Below, piece after piece: positions 44,556 through 55,715 of a DNA stretch of 64,000 nucleotides. How positions within the stretch are numbered: position 1 is the first letter of the stretch; the number at the start of each line of letters is the position of its first letter. The notes under the pieces were generated by a model that was not told the origin of the DNA, made no database searches, and saw nothing but the letters and a program-made list of their open reading frames with translations. The position numbers and the translations under genes were made by a program. This stretch comes from Pseudorhizobium pelagicum (GTDB lineage: Bacteria > Pseudomonadota > Alphaproteobacteria > Rhizobiales > Rhizobiaceae), in NCBI GenBank assembly GCA_000722615.1, contig JOKI01000010.1, positions 62,001 through 126,000 on the forward strand, written 5' to 3'.

Positions 44556-44612
44556 CGGCATCTCCTGCAAGGCTCAGCGGATGTAGGCATGCGACCGGGA
44601 GAGAGCAAGCGG

Positions 44613-46193
44613 TCAGGAGATCGACAGCAGTTCGGCGCGATGCCGCACCATGGCGAGGAAGCGCCGATAGTCGCGATCATAGGAGCGGCTTGTCCCAAGA
44701 TCGGCGTGCCGCGCCAGAGCCCTGGCTGCCATCGCCTGCCCGGCAGCTGCCAGACCGGCATGGATACCGCCTGCAACCGCCGCCGTCATGGCCGTGCCGA
44801 GCAGCACGGCATCCTGCGTTTCGGGAACCACCACCTGGCAGCGGGTCACATCGGCATAGAGCTCCAGGAGCAGCGGATTGTGGACGTGCCCGCCGGTCAC
44901 ATGCAGGGTCTCAAACCGATAGCCATAACCGTCCATGGTCTCCAGGATGTGCCGGATGCCGAGCGCGATGGCGACGCAGCTTCTCCAGTAGAGCCGGCAG
45001 AGGCCGTCGAAGGAGGTATCGAGGGTGAGCCCGCTGACCACCCCCGTCGCATGCGGATCGGCCAGCGGCGAGCGGTTGCCGTGGAAGTCCGGCAGCACAT
45101 GCAGGCCGCCCGCAAGCTCCGCACCCTGTTCCGCCCGCAACTGCTGGACGCGCGCAATGATCCGGCCGTGCAGCTCCGCTGTCGGCTCGCCGCCGGCGGC
45201 ATGCATGCGCACGATGTGGTCGAGCAGCGCCCCCGTCGCCGACTGGCCACCCTCCACCAGCCAGTGACCGGGCAGCACCGCCTCGTAATAGGGTCCCCAG
45301 AGGCTGCGGCCGGGTTTGGGATCGGCGGCGAAGGAGACGATGCAGCTCGACGTGCCGCCGATCAGGGCAACGCTCCTTTCCAGCGCGCCACCGTCAGCCA
45401 CACCACCCAGGACGCCGAAGGCCCCGGCATAGGCATCGATCAGCCCGGCCGCGACATGGCAGCCGGTGTCGAGCCCGAGATCCGATGCGGCTTCGGGGGT
45501 GAGACAACCGATGCTCTCTCCGGCGGCCACCGTCTCATGCGGGAGGCCGCCCCGCTCGAGAAGATCGTCGAGCCCCGCCTGCGCCAGGAAATCCTGCTGC
45601 CAGCCCGGCGTCTCGTGCGAAAGATAGTTCCACTTGGCCGTCAGCGTGCAGCGGGAGCGGGCAGCCGATCCCGTCGCCTTCCAGGTCATGAAGTCCGCAA
45701 GATCGAAGAAATAACCTGCCCGCCGCCATGTCTCCGGCAGATGCCGTTTCAGCCACATCAGCTTCGGCATCTCCATTTCCGGCGAGAGCGATCCGCCGGA
45801 ATAGAGAAGCGCGGGATGTCCGGTGGCGGAAATCTCCTCAGCCTCGGCGATGGCCCGATGATCGAGCCAGACGATCGTGTCGAAGCGGTCGTCCCCACCG
45901 GTCGAGACGGTGAGCGGGCGTCCCTCCGCATCGCGCGCCACCAGCGAACAGGTGGCGTCGAACCCGACCGCCGCGACGCGGTCGGCCGCAATGCCGGATT
46001 CCGCCAAAGCCGCGCGCACGGCCTTGCAGGCCGCACCCCAGATGTCCTCGGAATCGTGCTCCGCATGGTTTTCGCGCAGCCGCTGCATGGCGATCGGGTG
46101 CTTGGCCTTTGCCAGAAGGCGGCCTTCGCGATCGAAGACGCCGGCGCGGGCGCTGGCCGTGCCGATATCGACCGCAACGACGTGATCTCGCAT
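44613..46193 (-). CDS. FGGY-family carbohydrate kinase (ribulokinase-like)
   Basis: 526 aa from ATG 46193 (MRDHVVAVDIGTASARAGVFDREG). FGGY landmarks: GFDATCSLVARD, VWLDHRA, FDLADFMTWKATG, AAGLIDAYAGAFGVLGG (catalytic Asp), GTSSCIVSF and the ATP-side HVTGGHVHNPLLLELYADVT. Its length and these segments resemble the D-ribulokinase/YDR109c-like subgroup rather than XylB, which is encoded elsewhere in the window. As last gene of the polyol operon it probably phosphorylates the ketose made by MtlK, likely D-ribulose or D-xylulose. Confidence 0.87.
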   Translation of the reverse strand: MRDHVVAVDIGTASARAGVFDREGRLLAKAKHPIAMQRLRENHAEHDSEDIWGAACKAVRAALAESGIAADRVAAVGFDATCSLVARDAEGRPLTVSTGGDDRFDTIVWLDHRAIAEAEEISATGHPALLYSGGSLSPEMEMPKLMWLKRHLPETWRRAGYFFDLADFMTWKATGSAARSRCTLTAKWNYLSHETPGWQQDFLAQAGLDDLLERGGLPHETVAAGESIGCLTPEAASDLGLDTGCHVAAGLIDAYAGAFGVLGGVADGGALERSVALIGGTSSCIVSFAADPKPGRSLWGPYYEAVLPGHWLVEGGQSATGALLDHIVRMHAAGGEPTAELHGRIIARVQQLRAEQGAELAGGLHVLPDFHGNRSPLADPHATGVVSGLTLDTSFDGLCRLYWRSCVAIALGIRHILETMDGYGYRFETLHVTGGHVHNPLLLELYADVTRCQVVVPETQDAVLLGTAMTAAVAGGIHAGLAAAGQAMAARALARHADLGTSRSYDRDYRRFLAMVRHRAELLSIS

Positions 46194-46245
46194 CAGGATA
46201 TGTTCCCCACCCGCAGGGGCGCCCTCAAGGTGTGCATCCCGCGCG

Positions 46246-46947
46246 CTAGACCGCGCGCTGCGGGAGACGGCCTTCGGAGCCCTCAATGTGTTTGCGGACA
46301 AGGTGTATCAAATCCGGCATGGCGTCAAACACGACGTCCGGTGCCAGACTGTCCACCCGCTCGCGGTATCCGGGCGCACCCGCATGCGATCCCCCGACGA
46401 AGGCAAAGACAGTCATTCCGGCACGCTGCGCCGCCTCGATCCCTGCCGGACTGTCCTCGACGACGATGCAGGCGGAGGGCTCCGCACCCATGGCCTTTGC
46501 GGCATGCAGGAAGAGATCCGGCGCAGGCTTTCCGTGCGACACCATGGAGGCGCTGAAGATATGCGGTTCGAAGCGGTCCAGCAGGCCGGTCAGCGAAAGC
46601 GACAGGCGGATGCGCTCCGGCTGGCTGGAGGAGGCCACGCAGCGCGGCCATTCGAGTGCGTCGAGCGCCTGCGCCACCCCTGGCACCGGCTTCAGTTCCA
46701 GACGGAAGCGCGCGAAGAGATGATGGCGCAGGTCGTCCAGAAAGGCATCGTCGATGCTGTGGTCGAAATCGTCGTGGAGGATCTGCGAAACAGTGGAAAG
46801 GCTGCGGCCGAGAAAGCGTGCATAGGCTTCGTCCTCGCTGATATCGACGCCCTTGCGGTTGAGGGCTTCGACCAGGACGCTGACGGACAGCGGTTCGCTG
46901 TCCACGAGGACGCCGTCGCAATCGAAAATCACCAGTGGTCGTGCCAT
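46246..46947 (-). CDS. HAD superfamily sugar phosphatase (beta-phosphoglucomutase-like)
   Basis: 233 aa from ATG 46947 (a GTG three codons upstream is possible). Motif I DCDGVLVDSE with the nucleophilic first Asp, a helical cap, motif II CVASSSQ, Lys in SHGKPAPDLF and motif IV VVEDSPAGIEAAQRAGM. Such proteins dephosphorylate sugar or polyol phosphates. It sits between mtlK and the kinase, a place where Rhodobacter and rhizobial polyol operons also carry a HAD gene. Confidence 0.88.
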   Translation of the reverse strand: MARPLVIFDCDGVLVDSEPLSVSVLVEALNRKGVDISEDEAYARFLGRSLSTVSQILHDDFDHSIDDAFLDDLRHHLFARFRLELKPVPGVAQALDALEWPRCVASSSQPERIRLSLSLTGLLDRFEPHIFSASMVSHGKPAPDLFLHAAKAMGAEPSACIVVEDSPAGIEAAQRAGMTVFAFVGGSHAGAPGYRERVDSLAPDVVFDAMPDLIHLVRKHIEGSEGRLPQRAV

Positions 46948-46969
46948 CTCAGCCACGCCGTTGACCCCG

Positions 46970-48451
46970 TTACCTGACCAGAGAATTCTGGAGATAGAGC
47001 TCCAGTGTCCGCGCCGTCCCCTTGCTCCAGAGCGTCTTCAAGGCATGCGAGAAGCGCTGGCGGAAGAGTTCGGACTTGCCAACCTCGCCGAAGATCTCGT
47101 CGAACACAAGGAAGGCTTCCGGGTTGTCCCGCGCCAGTTTGGCGGCAGCCTGCAGTTTTTCCGCACTGGTGTCGTTGAAGACGATCGCCTTGCCGCTGTC
47201 CGTCGTGCCTTCGAAGTAGCGGCACCAGAGGGCGGAGACCAGCGACAGCCCGACGATGTCCTTGCCCGCCGCGAGACGGTCGGCGGTCGACGGCAGGATG
47301 AACTTGGGCTGCCGGTTCGAGCCGTCCTGCGCCAGGCGCGGAATGGTGTCGCCGATCTTCGGGTTGGCGAACCGCCGCTCGATCAGGTCGTAGTATTCGT
47401 TGAGATCGGTATCCGGCACCGGCGGCACGATCGGGATGATCTCTTCCTTCTCGAGCTTTTCCAGGAAGGCGCGGATCAGCGGGTGCTCCATCGCCTCGTG
47501 TACGAAATGGATGTCGAGAAGCGCCGCCGGATAGGCGATCGCCGCATGGCCGCCGTTGAGGATGCGGATCTTCATGTGCTCGTAGGGCGCGACGTCGGGA
47601 ACGAACTGCACCCCGACCTCTTCCAGCGCCGGACGCCCGGCCGGGAAGTTATCCTCCATCACCCACTGCTTGAACTCTTCGCAGAAGACAGGCCAGCTGT
47701 CCTCGATGCCGAAGGTGTCGCGCAGGAAGTCGATCTCTCGCGCGCCGGTCGCCGGCGTGATGCGATCCACCATGGAGTTCGGGAACGCCACGTTCTCGGC
47801 GATCCATTCGGCGAAAGCCGGGTCCGAGAGGGCCGCCAGTCCGACGACGGCATTCTCCGTCACCTCGCCGTTGCCGGGAATGTTGTCGCAGGACATGATC
47901 GTGAAAGGCGCCACGCCATTCGCCTTGCGGCGCTTCAGGCCGGCAACGATCAGCCCGAACACCGTCTTGGGGCTGTCCGGGTTCTGGCCGTCGTCGAAGA
48001 TCGCCGGATGTCCGGGATTGAAGGCGCCGGCGGCGTCGACGAAATAGCCGCCCTCGGTGATCGTCATCGAGACGATGCGGATGCGTGGGTCGGCGAGTGC
48101 CGCGATGATGGTTTCCGTCTCTCCCGGCGCGATGATGTCGATCATCGGCGCCGTGACGCGGGCGGCCGTGCGGTTGTTGTCCTGCTCGACGACGGTCGTC
48201 AGGAAGTCCTGGGCGGCAAGCTTCTCGCGCATCGTCGCGTCGGACGGCATGACGCCGGCCCCGACGATCGCCCAGTCGAGGCCATGCCCCTTGTTGAAGA
48301 GGTCGTCCAGATAGACTGCCTGGTGGGCGCGATGGAAATTGCCGACGCCGAAGTGCAGGATGCCGGGCGACAGCATGATCGGATCATAGGCCGGAACGGC
48401 AGCGGTATGGGCGATTTCACCCAGCGCGGCAGACGAAAGTTTGATGGTCAT
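46970..48451 (-). CDS. mtlK: Mannitol/polyol 2-dehydrogenase
   Basis: 493 aa from ATG 48451 (GGAG 6 nt upstream). Long-chain polyol dehydrogenase family: ILHFGVGNFHRAHQAVYLDDL at the N-terminus for NAD binding, VSMTITEGGYF, NSMVDRITPAT and the catalytic segment KIRILNGGHAAIAYPAAL, with the lysine that replaces zinc in this family. It oxidises mannitol to fructose and D-arabitol to D-xylulose using NAD. It follows smoK by 19 bp in the sorbitol/mannitol operon. Confidence 0.94.
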   Translation of the reverse strand: MTIKLSSAALGEIAHTAAVPAYDPIMLSPGILHFGVGNFHRAHQAVYLDDLFNKGHGLDWAIVGAGVMPSDATMREKLAAQDFLTTVVEQDNNRTAARVTAPMIDIIAPGETETIIAALADPRIRIVSMTITEGGYFVDAAGAFNPGHPAIFDDGQNPDSPKTVFGLIVAGLKRRKANGVAPFTIMSCDNIPGNGEVTENAVVGLAALSDPAFAEWIAENVAFPNSMVDRITPATGAREIDFLRDTFGIEDSWPVFCEEFKQWVMEDNFPAGRPALEEVGVQFVPDVAPYEHMKIRILNGGHAAIAYPAALLDIHFVHEAMEHPLIRAFLEKLEKEEIIPIVPPVPDTDLNEYYDLIERRFANPKIGDTIPRLAQDGSNRQPKFILPSTADRLAAGKDIVGLSLVSALWCRYFEGTTDSGKAIVFNDTSAEKLQAAAKLARDNPEAFLVFDEIFGEVGKSELFRQRFSHALKTLWSKGTARTLELYLQNSLVR

Positions 48452-48470
48452 TGCTGGCTCCACTCCGACG

Positions 48471-49469
48471 TTAAATCGCCAGGCCCTTGTCATCGAAGCG
48501 ATGAAGCTTCGTTTCGGTCGGCGTCAGGAAGATCTGGTCGCCATGGCGCGCCCCGAACTCGCCATCGGCGCGCGCATTGATCTGGCCGATGCCCTCGACC
48601 TCGACATGCAGGAAGGTGTCGGATCCGAGATGCTCGGCGACCGTGACCTTGCCGGTCCAGAGCCCGCTCTCATGCGACAGCACGAGATGCTCCGGCCGGA
48701 TGCCGACCGTCTTGGCGTTCTTCGAGCGGGCGTATTCTCCCTCGATCAGGTTCATCTTCGGCGAGCCGATGAAGCCGGCGACGAAGAGATTGCGCGGCGA
48801 CGAGTAGAGATCGAGCGGCGAACCGACCTGCTCGATATTGCCTCGGTTCAGCACGACGATCTTGTCGGCCATGGTCATGGCTTCGACCTGGTCGTGCGTC
48901 ACATAGACCATCGTCGTCTTCAGCTGGTTGTGCAGCTGGCTGATCTCCAGGCGCATGGTGCCGCGAAGCGACGCGTCGAGGTTGGAAAGCGGCTCGTCGA
49001 AGAGGAAGGCCGTCGGCTCGCGCACGATCGCCCGGCCGATCGCCACGCGCTGGCGCTGGCCGCCCGAAAGTTGCGACGGCCGACGCTCCAGATAGTCGGT
49101 GAGATTGAGAATGCCGGCGGCATCGGCGACCTTCTGGTCGATCGCCGCCTTGTCCATCTTCGCCATCTTCAACGGGAAGGCGATGTTCTTGCGCACGCTC
49201 ATATGCGGATAGAGCGCATAGGACTGAAAGACCATGGCGAGGCGCCGCTGCGCCGGCGCCTTGCCGGTCACGTCCTGGCCGTCGATCAGGATCGACCCGC
49301 CGCTGACATCCTCCAGACCCGCGATCAGCCGCAGCAGCGTCGACTTTCCGCAGCCGGACGGGCCGACGAAGACCACGAATTCGCCGTCCTGGATCTCGAG
49401 GTCGATCGACGGGATGACCTTGGCCTCGCCGAAGGACTTCGACACCTTGTTGAGCGTGATGCTGCCCAT
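48471..49469 (-). CDS. smoK: Sorbitol/mannitol ABC transporter ATP-binding protein
   Basis: 332-aa CUT1/MalK-type ATPase: Walker [13 protein letters not shown], signature [16 protein letters not shown], Walker [13 protein letters not shown], switch [15 protein letters not shown]. The ~100-residue C-terminal TOBE/OB regulatory region includes [11 protein letters not shown]. It energises SmoFG. 11 bp after smoG. Confidence 0.94.
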   Translation of the reverse strand: MGSITLNKVSKSFGEAKVIPSIDLEIQDGEFVVFVGPSGCGKSTLLRLIAGLEDVSGGSILIDGQDVTGKAPAQRRLAMVFQSYALYPHMSVRKNIAFPLKMAKMDKAAIDQKVADAAGILNLTDYLERRPSQLSGGQRQRVAIGRAIVREPTAFLFDEPLSNLDASLRGTMRLEISQLHNQLKTTMVYVTHDQVEAMTMADKIVVLNRGNIEQVGSPLDLYSSPRNLFVAGFIGSPKMNLIEGEYARSKNAKTVGIRPEHLVLSHESGLWTGKVTVAEHLGSDTFLHVEVEGIGQINARADGEFGARHGDQIFLTPTETKLHRFDDKGLAI

Positions 49470-49480
49470 CTTCGTCTTCC

Positions 49481-50305
49481 TTACTTAACCGCGCCGAAGG
49501 TCAGGCCGCGAACGAGTTGCTTCTGGCTGAACCAGCCGAGAATGAGGATCGGCGCAATCGCCATGGTGGATGCCGCCGAAAGCTTGGCCCAGAACAGTCC
49601 CTGCGGACTGGAGAAGGAGGCGATGAAGGCCGTCAGGGGTGCTGCATCGACTGCCGTCAGGCGGATCGTCCAGAAGCTCTCGTTCCAGGCCAGAATGATG
49701 TTGAGAAGAAAGGTCGAGGCGATGCCCGGCAAGGCCATCGGCGTCAGCACGTAGACGATCTCCTGCCAGAGCCCTGCCCCGTCCATCCGCGCCGCCTCCA
49801 GGATCTCGCCGGGGATCTCGCGGAAATAGGTGTAGAGCATCCAGACGACGATCGGCAGATTGATCAGCGTCAGCATGACCATCAGCCCGATGCGCGTGTC
49901 GAGCAGGCCGAAGTCGCGAAACAGCAGGTAGATCGGCACCAGCACAGCCACGGCCGGCATCATCTTCGTGGAGAGCATCCACATGAGGATCTCCTTGGTC
50001 CACTTCGTCGGCGAGAACGCCATGGCCCAGGCGGCCGGAACCGCGATGATCAGCGCGAGGATCGTCGACCCCACCGACAGGACGACGGAGTTCATGAACG
50101 GCTTGAAGTAGCCGTTCCGTGTCTGCACGGTGATGTAGTTCTCGAAGGTGCCCGACGGGATCAGGCTGAAGCCCGCGATCGCCTCCGATTCCGTCTTGAT
50201 GCTGGTGAGCAACGTATAGAGGATCGGGAAGAAGATCACGAAGGCGATGAGCCATGCGGCGATGGTGGCGATGACCTTGTGTCGGTTGGTGACTGCGCGT
50301 GCCAT
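49481..50305 (-). CDS. smoG: Sorbitol/mannitol ABC transporter permease (MalG type)
   Basis: 274 aa with six hydrophobic segments and the EAA loop [25 protein letters not shown] (~180-204). MalG-family features: [45 protein letters not shown] and a short cytoplasmic C-terminus. Partner of SmoF. Confidence 0.94.
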   Translation of the reverse strand: MARAVTNRHKVIATIAAWLIAFVIFFPILYTLLTSIKTESEAIAGFSLIPSGTFENYITVQTRNGYFKPFMNSVVLSVGSTILALIIAVPAAWAMAFSPTKWTKEILMWMLSTKMMPAVAVLVPIYLLFRDFGLLDTRIGLMVMLTLINLPIVVWMLYTYFREIPGEILEAARMDGAGLWQEIVYVLTPMALPGIASTFLLNIILAWNESFWTIRLTAVDAAPLTAFIASFSSPQGLFWAKLSAASTMAIAPILILGWFSQKQLVRGLTFGAVK

Positions 50306-50314
50306 GGTCTTCCC

Positions 50315-51187
50315 CTATCGGTCCAGGTTCTTGCCGACGGCGCGCATCAGGAAGATCGCGACGATATTGGCGAGGATGATGGCGATGATGCCGCCTGCCG
50401 ATGCGCCCCCCACGTCGTAGCCGAGCAAGGCCGTCCGGTAGATGAGGAATGGCAGGTTGGTGGACGCATATCCCGGGCCGCCGTTGGTGGTGACGAGGAT
50501 TTCCGCATAGACGCCGAGCAGGAAGATCGTCTGGATCAGGATCACGACGGTCATCGCCCGGGCCAGATGCGGCAGCGTCAGGTAGATGAAGCGGGAGATG
50601 AAGCTCGCCCCGTCCATTTCAGCGGCTTCCCGCTGCTCGCTGTCGAGCGACTGAAGTGCGGTCAGCAGGATGAGGGTCGCGAACGGCAGCCATTGCCAGG
50701 CGACGATGATCACGATCGACAGCAGCGGATACTGCGCGAACCAGTCGATCGGCGTCGTGCCGAACAGCCGGCTGATATCGGCAAAGACGCCGTACCCCGG
50801 ATGCATGATCATATTCTTCCAGACCAGCGCGGCCACCGGCGGCATGACGAAGAAGGGCGAGATCACCAGGATGCGGACGATGCCCTGGCCGAAGATCGGC
50901 TGGTCGAGGAGAAGGGCGAGGAAGGTGCCGCCGATCACGGTGATCAGCAGGACGCCGCCGACGATCATCAGCGTATTCCAGATGGACTGGAAGAAGGCCG
51001 GATCGGAATAGAAGTATCTGTAATTGAAGAAGCCGGCAAAGCTGACATTGCCCGGGCTCAGCAGATTGTAGTTCTGGAACGAGAACCACAGCGTCATCGA
51101 CAGGGGGACGATCATCCACACCAGCAGGAGGACGACGGACGGCGCCATCATCAGACGGGCAAGGGCCTTGGTGTTGTGCGTCGCCAT
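50315..51187 (-). CDS. smoF: Sorbitol/mannitol ABC transporter permease (MalF type)
   Basis: 290 aa from ATG 51187, with GGGAG 7 nt upstream; a GTG two codons earlier is too close to the site. Six hydrophobic segments and EAA loop EAAEMDGASFISRFIYLTLPHLARA. MalF-like: MIVPLSMTLWFSFQNYNLLSPG, then LILLTALQSLDSEQREAAEMDG. It forms the channel with SmoG. Confidence 0.94.
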   Translation of the reverse strand: MATHNTKALARLMMAPSVVLLLVWMIVPLSMTLWFSFQNYNLLSPGNVSFAGFFNYRYFYSDPAFFQSIWNTLMIVGGVLLITVIGGTFLALLLDQPIFGQGIVRILVISPFFVMPPVAALVWKNMIMHPGYGVFADISRLFGTTPIDWFAQYPLLSIVIIVAWQWLPFATLILLTALQSLDSEQREAAEMDGASFISRFIYLTLPHLARAMTVVILIQTIFLLGVYAEILVTTNGGPGYASTNLPFLIYRTALLGYDVGGASAGGIIAIILANIVAIFLMRAVGKNLDR

Positions 51188-51281
51188 CTTCACGCTCCCT
51201 TAGGATCAGCGCATCCGCCAGCGGCTGGGGCATGACCCCGCCATCGTCACATGGTGGAAAAAGGTTTTTTTGGGGAAGCCC

Positions 51282-51301
51282 GCCCGGCACCAAGGCCGGG
51301 C
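51282..51301 (-). terminator. Intercistronic hairpin after smoE
   Basis: GCCCGGC and GCCGGGC pair around a 6-nt loop, 26 bp past the smoE stop, inside a 140-bp gap before smoF. Such hairpins after the binding-protein gene usually raise its mRNA level relative to the permease genes. Confidence 0.5.
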
Positions 51302-51326
51302 AGGTTCTTGCTTGCTCGGGAGGAGC

Positions 51327-52640
51327 CTACTTGATGTAGCCGGCGCGCGTCATCTCGCGGACCGTGGCGGACTGTGCCTGGGCGAGCGCATCCTCGACCG
51401 AGGACTGCCCGGCAACGACGGCCGAGAACAGCTGTCCGACATTCGTGCCGATCGCCTGGAATTCAGGGATCGCGACGAACTGGCCACCCGTATACGGGAC
51501 GGGCTCGACTGTCGGCTTGGTGATGTCGGCCGCATTCATGGCTGCAAGGGTAGGCTCCGCGAAAGCAGCAGCTTCCTTGTATTCCGCGCTTTCGTAGAGC
51601 GAGGTGCGGGTGCCCGGAGGAACGTTGGCCCAGCCTTCCTTGGACGCGACGAGCTTGGCGTAGTCTTCGCTGGTTGCCCAGGCGATGAACTTCTGCGCAG
51701 CTTCAGCCTTCTGCGAGCTTGCCGGAATGGCAAGGTTCCACGACCACAGCCAGTTGCCGTTATTGTCGACACCTTCCTTGGACGGGAAGAGCGCATAGTC
51801 GACCTTGTCGGCCACGGTGGAATCGTCCGGGTTGGAGACGAAGGAAGCAGCAACGGTGGCGTCGATCCACATGCCGCACTTGCCCTGCTGGAAGAGCGTC
51901 AGGTTCTCGTTGAAACCGTTGGAGGAGGCGCCGGAAGGACCGGCATCCTTCATCAGGTCGACGTAGAACTGAAGCGCTTCCTTCCACTCGGGCTGGTCGA
52001 ACTGTGGCTGCCAGTTCTCGTCGAACCAGCGACCGCCGTAGGAATTGGTCAGCGCGGTGATGAAGGCCATGTTCTCGCCCCAGCCGGCCTTGCCGCGCAG
52101 GCAGATGCCGTTGATGTCGGCGGAGCGGTCCGTGATCTTGCGTGCAGCGTCGCCGATGAATTCCCAGGTCGGGTTTTCCGGCATTTCCAGACCAGCCTTC
52201 TCGAACAGGTCCTTGCGGTACATGATCATTGCGGATTCGCCGTAGAACGGCGCTGCATAGAGCTTGTCCTCGACCGTCAGGCCGCCGCGGATCGAAGGCA
52301 GCAGATCGTCGACGTCATAGTCGTCGCCGAGGTCGGCCAGTTCGGTGAGCCAGCCCTGCTTGGCCCAGATCGGCACTTCATAGTTGCCGATGGTCATGAT
52401 GTCGTACTGGCCGCCGGACGTGGCGATGTCCGTCGTGACGCGCTCACGCAGCACGTTTTCCTCGAGCGTCACCCACTCGAGCTCGATGTCGGGGTTCTTG
52501 GAGGTGAAATCCTCCGTCAGACCCTGCATCCGGATCATGTCGCCGTTGTTCACGGTGGCAATGGTGAGGGTTTCGGCCGAAGCCATGCTGGACATGGCCA
52601 GCGCTGAGCAGGCGCCCAGCAGAATCGTCTTATAAGTCAT
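51327..52640 (-). CDS. smoE: Sorbitol/mannitol ABC transporter substrate-binding protein
   Basis: 437 aa from ATG 52640 (GGAGGAAG upstream). Signal peptide MTYKTILLGACSALAMSSMASA, then a CUT1 extracellular-binding fold: TLTIATVNNGDMIRMQGLTEDFTSKNPDIELEWVTLEEN, GGQYDIMTIGNYEVPIWAKQGWL, YRKDLFEKAGLEMPENPTWEFI, LRGKAGWGENMAFITALTNSYGGRWFDENW. This arrangement is typical of polyol-binding SmoE proteins. First gene of smoEFGK-mtlK-HAD-kinase. Confidence 0.94.
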   Translation of the reverse strand: MTYKTILLGACSALAMSSMASAETLTIATVNNGDMIRMQGLTEDFTSKNPDIELEWVTLEENVLRERVTTDIATSGGQYDIMTIGNYEVPIWAKQGWLTELADLGDDYDVDDLLPSIRGGLTVEDKLYAAPFYGESAMIMYRKDLFEKAGLEMPENPTWEFIGDAARKITDRSADINGICLRGKAGWGENMAFITALTNSYGGRWFDENWQPQFDQPEWKEALQFYVDLMKDAGPSGASSNGFNENLTLFQQGKCGMWIDATVAASFVSNPDDSTVADKVDYALFPSKEGVDNNGNWLWSWNLAIPASSQKAEAAQKFIAWATSEDYAKLVASKEGWANVPPGTRTSLYESAEYKEAAAFAEPTLAAMNAADITKPTVEPVPYTGGQFVAIPEFQAIGTNVGQLFSAVVAGQSSVEDALAQAQSATVREMTRAGYIK

Positions 52641-52674
52641 GATCTTCCTCCCGAAGATGGAACGAGCATTCGCT

Positions 52675-52806
52675 TTGCTCATGGGCAATTACTCACCTTC
52701 ACCTAGGGCAAGTCAACGGAAAATCATCGCTGCGCTGCAGCGAAATCCGTCAAGCCGTTGTGAATACTGGTGAAATTTATGCTCAGCCGCGGAGCAATTG
52801 CTCAGC
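52675..52806. promoter_or_regulatory. Putative SorC-regulator operator cluster upstream of smoE
   Basis: TTGCTCA occurs at 52675-52681 and 52798-52804, and the near copy TTACTCA at 52689-52695. The last TTGCTCA lies within a perfect palindrome GAGCAATTGCTC (52792-52803), inside the 3' end of the regulator gene. GCTCAGC is also repeated at 52781 and 52800. Spacing around the smoE promoter suits a multi-site operator for the adjacent regulator; inferred from repetition only. Confidence 0.45.
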
Positions 52807-53736
52807 TGTCGCTTCGTCGGTGATCAGACCGTTGATCAACCGCCCCTTCAATGCAGCGGCGATCGCCTTCAGCTTTCGCCGTCCCTGAGCAAGCCCGATG
52901 ACGCAGGATGCGTCGCTGGAGGGAATGGGAACGCTGGCGACGCGGTCGTTGATGGAACCGGACAGGAGCTTCCCGTCATGGTCGAACATCCAGCCGCAGA
53001 TCTCCCCGGCGGCACCGCCCTCCACGAGCGTCATCATCTCGTCCTTGGCCAGGAAGCCGTCGATGCAGAGCGGTCCCTCCGGCCCGAGCTCGCCGATCCC
53101 GACGAAGGTGACGTCCGCCTGGGCGCCGAGCGCCAGGGTCGAGCGCACCAGGGCCTGGTCGTGGAGCGTGTCGCGTTCCTCGGCCGAGGAGCACAGCACC
53201 GGCAGCGGCATCGGGAAATGCCGCGACTTGATGGCGTCGGCCATTGAGAAGATCACGTTGTAATAAGCGGCCGAGCCGTCCGGGCCGATGTTGCCGGTGA
53301 GCGAGACGATCCGGTGTTGCGGACACTCCATCGGCGACAGCTGGTCGACAGCCGCCTTCAGCGTCCGGCCGGTGCCCACCGCAAGCACGATCGGATCAGA
53401 GCGCTTCAACCATCGCTCGATTTCGGCAGCCCCGGCTTCGGCAAGCCCCACGGTGGTGGACCCGGCCGCCGGATCGCTCGGCACGACCTCCACCTGGCGC
53501 AACCCGTATTTCGCGCGAAGCCCTTCCCCGAGCTCCAGGCAGGCGGCAATCGGATGGTCGAGCCGGACCTTGATCAGCCGCTCGGCCACCGCAAGCGACA
53601 CGAGGCGCTGCGCCGACTGGCGCGAGATGCCCATGGCCGCAGCGATCTCGTCCTGCGTTCGCCCGGCGACATAATAGAGCCAGCCGGCGCGCGCCGCATC
53701 GTCAAGCCGCCCGTGTGAATCGGACCGTTTCGCCAT
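52783..53736 (-). CDS. smoC: SorC family transcriptional regulator of the polyol operon
   Basis: 317 aa from ATG 53736 (GGAGGAAA upstream). Helix-turn-helix: RLDDAARAGWLYYVAGRTQDEIAAAMGISRQSAQRLVSLAVAERLI. The C-terminal effector domain has the SorC motifs VLAVGTGRTLKAAVDQL, VSLTGNIGPDGSAAYYNVIF and VGIGELGPEGPLCIDGF. Immediately upstream of, and co-oriented with, smoE, where rhizobial polyol operons carry SmoC/MtlR. It probably senses polyol or its phosphate. Confidence 0.87.
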   Translation of the reverse strand: MAKRSDSHGRLDDAARAGWLYYVAGRTQDEIAAAMGISRQSAQRLVSLAVAERLIKVRLDHPIAACLELGEGLRAKYGLRQVEVVPSDPAAGSTTVGLAEAGAAEIERWLKRSDPIVLAVGTGRTLKAAVDQLSPMECPQHRIVSLTGNIGPDGSAAYYNVIFSMADAIKSRHFPMPLPVLCSSAEERDTLHDQALVRSTLALGAQADVTFVGIGELGPEGPLCIDGFLAKDEMMTLVEGGAAGEICGWMFDHDGKLLSGSINDRVASVPIPSSDASCVIGLAQGRRKLKAIAAALKGRLINGLITDEATAEQLLRG

Positions 53737-53835
53737 GAGTGCATTTCCTCCGGCGTCGTTGCTGCCATGCTTCGCCGCCACCTGTCAAACGATCGGCGGC
53801 GGGCATGACAGCCCGGGCGCGGCGACGCCTCCCGG

Positions 53836-55674
<1,839 letters not shown>

Positions 55675-55715
55675 TGGGTCGATCCTTTTTTCCGTTCTGT
55701 CCGTGCGTCTTCCGT

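Noticed and set aside
43743..46556. 937-codon open frame on the plus strand
   Set aside because: It is antisense to the EI24, FGGY kinase and HAD genes. GC-rich third positions keep the opposite frame open; the product is an Arg/Gly/His-rich composition with no domain and no ribosome site.
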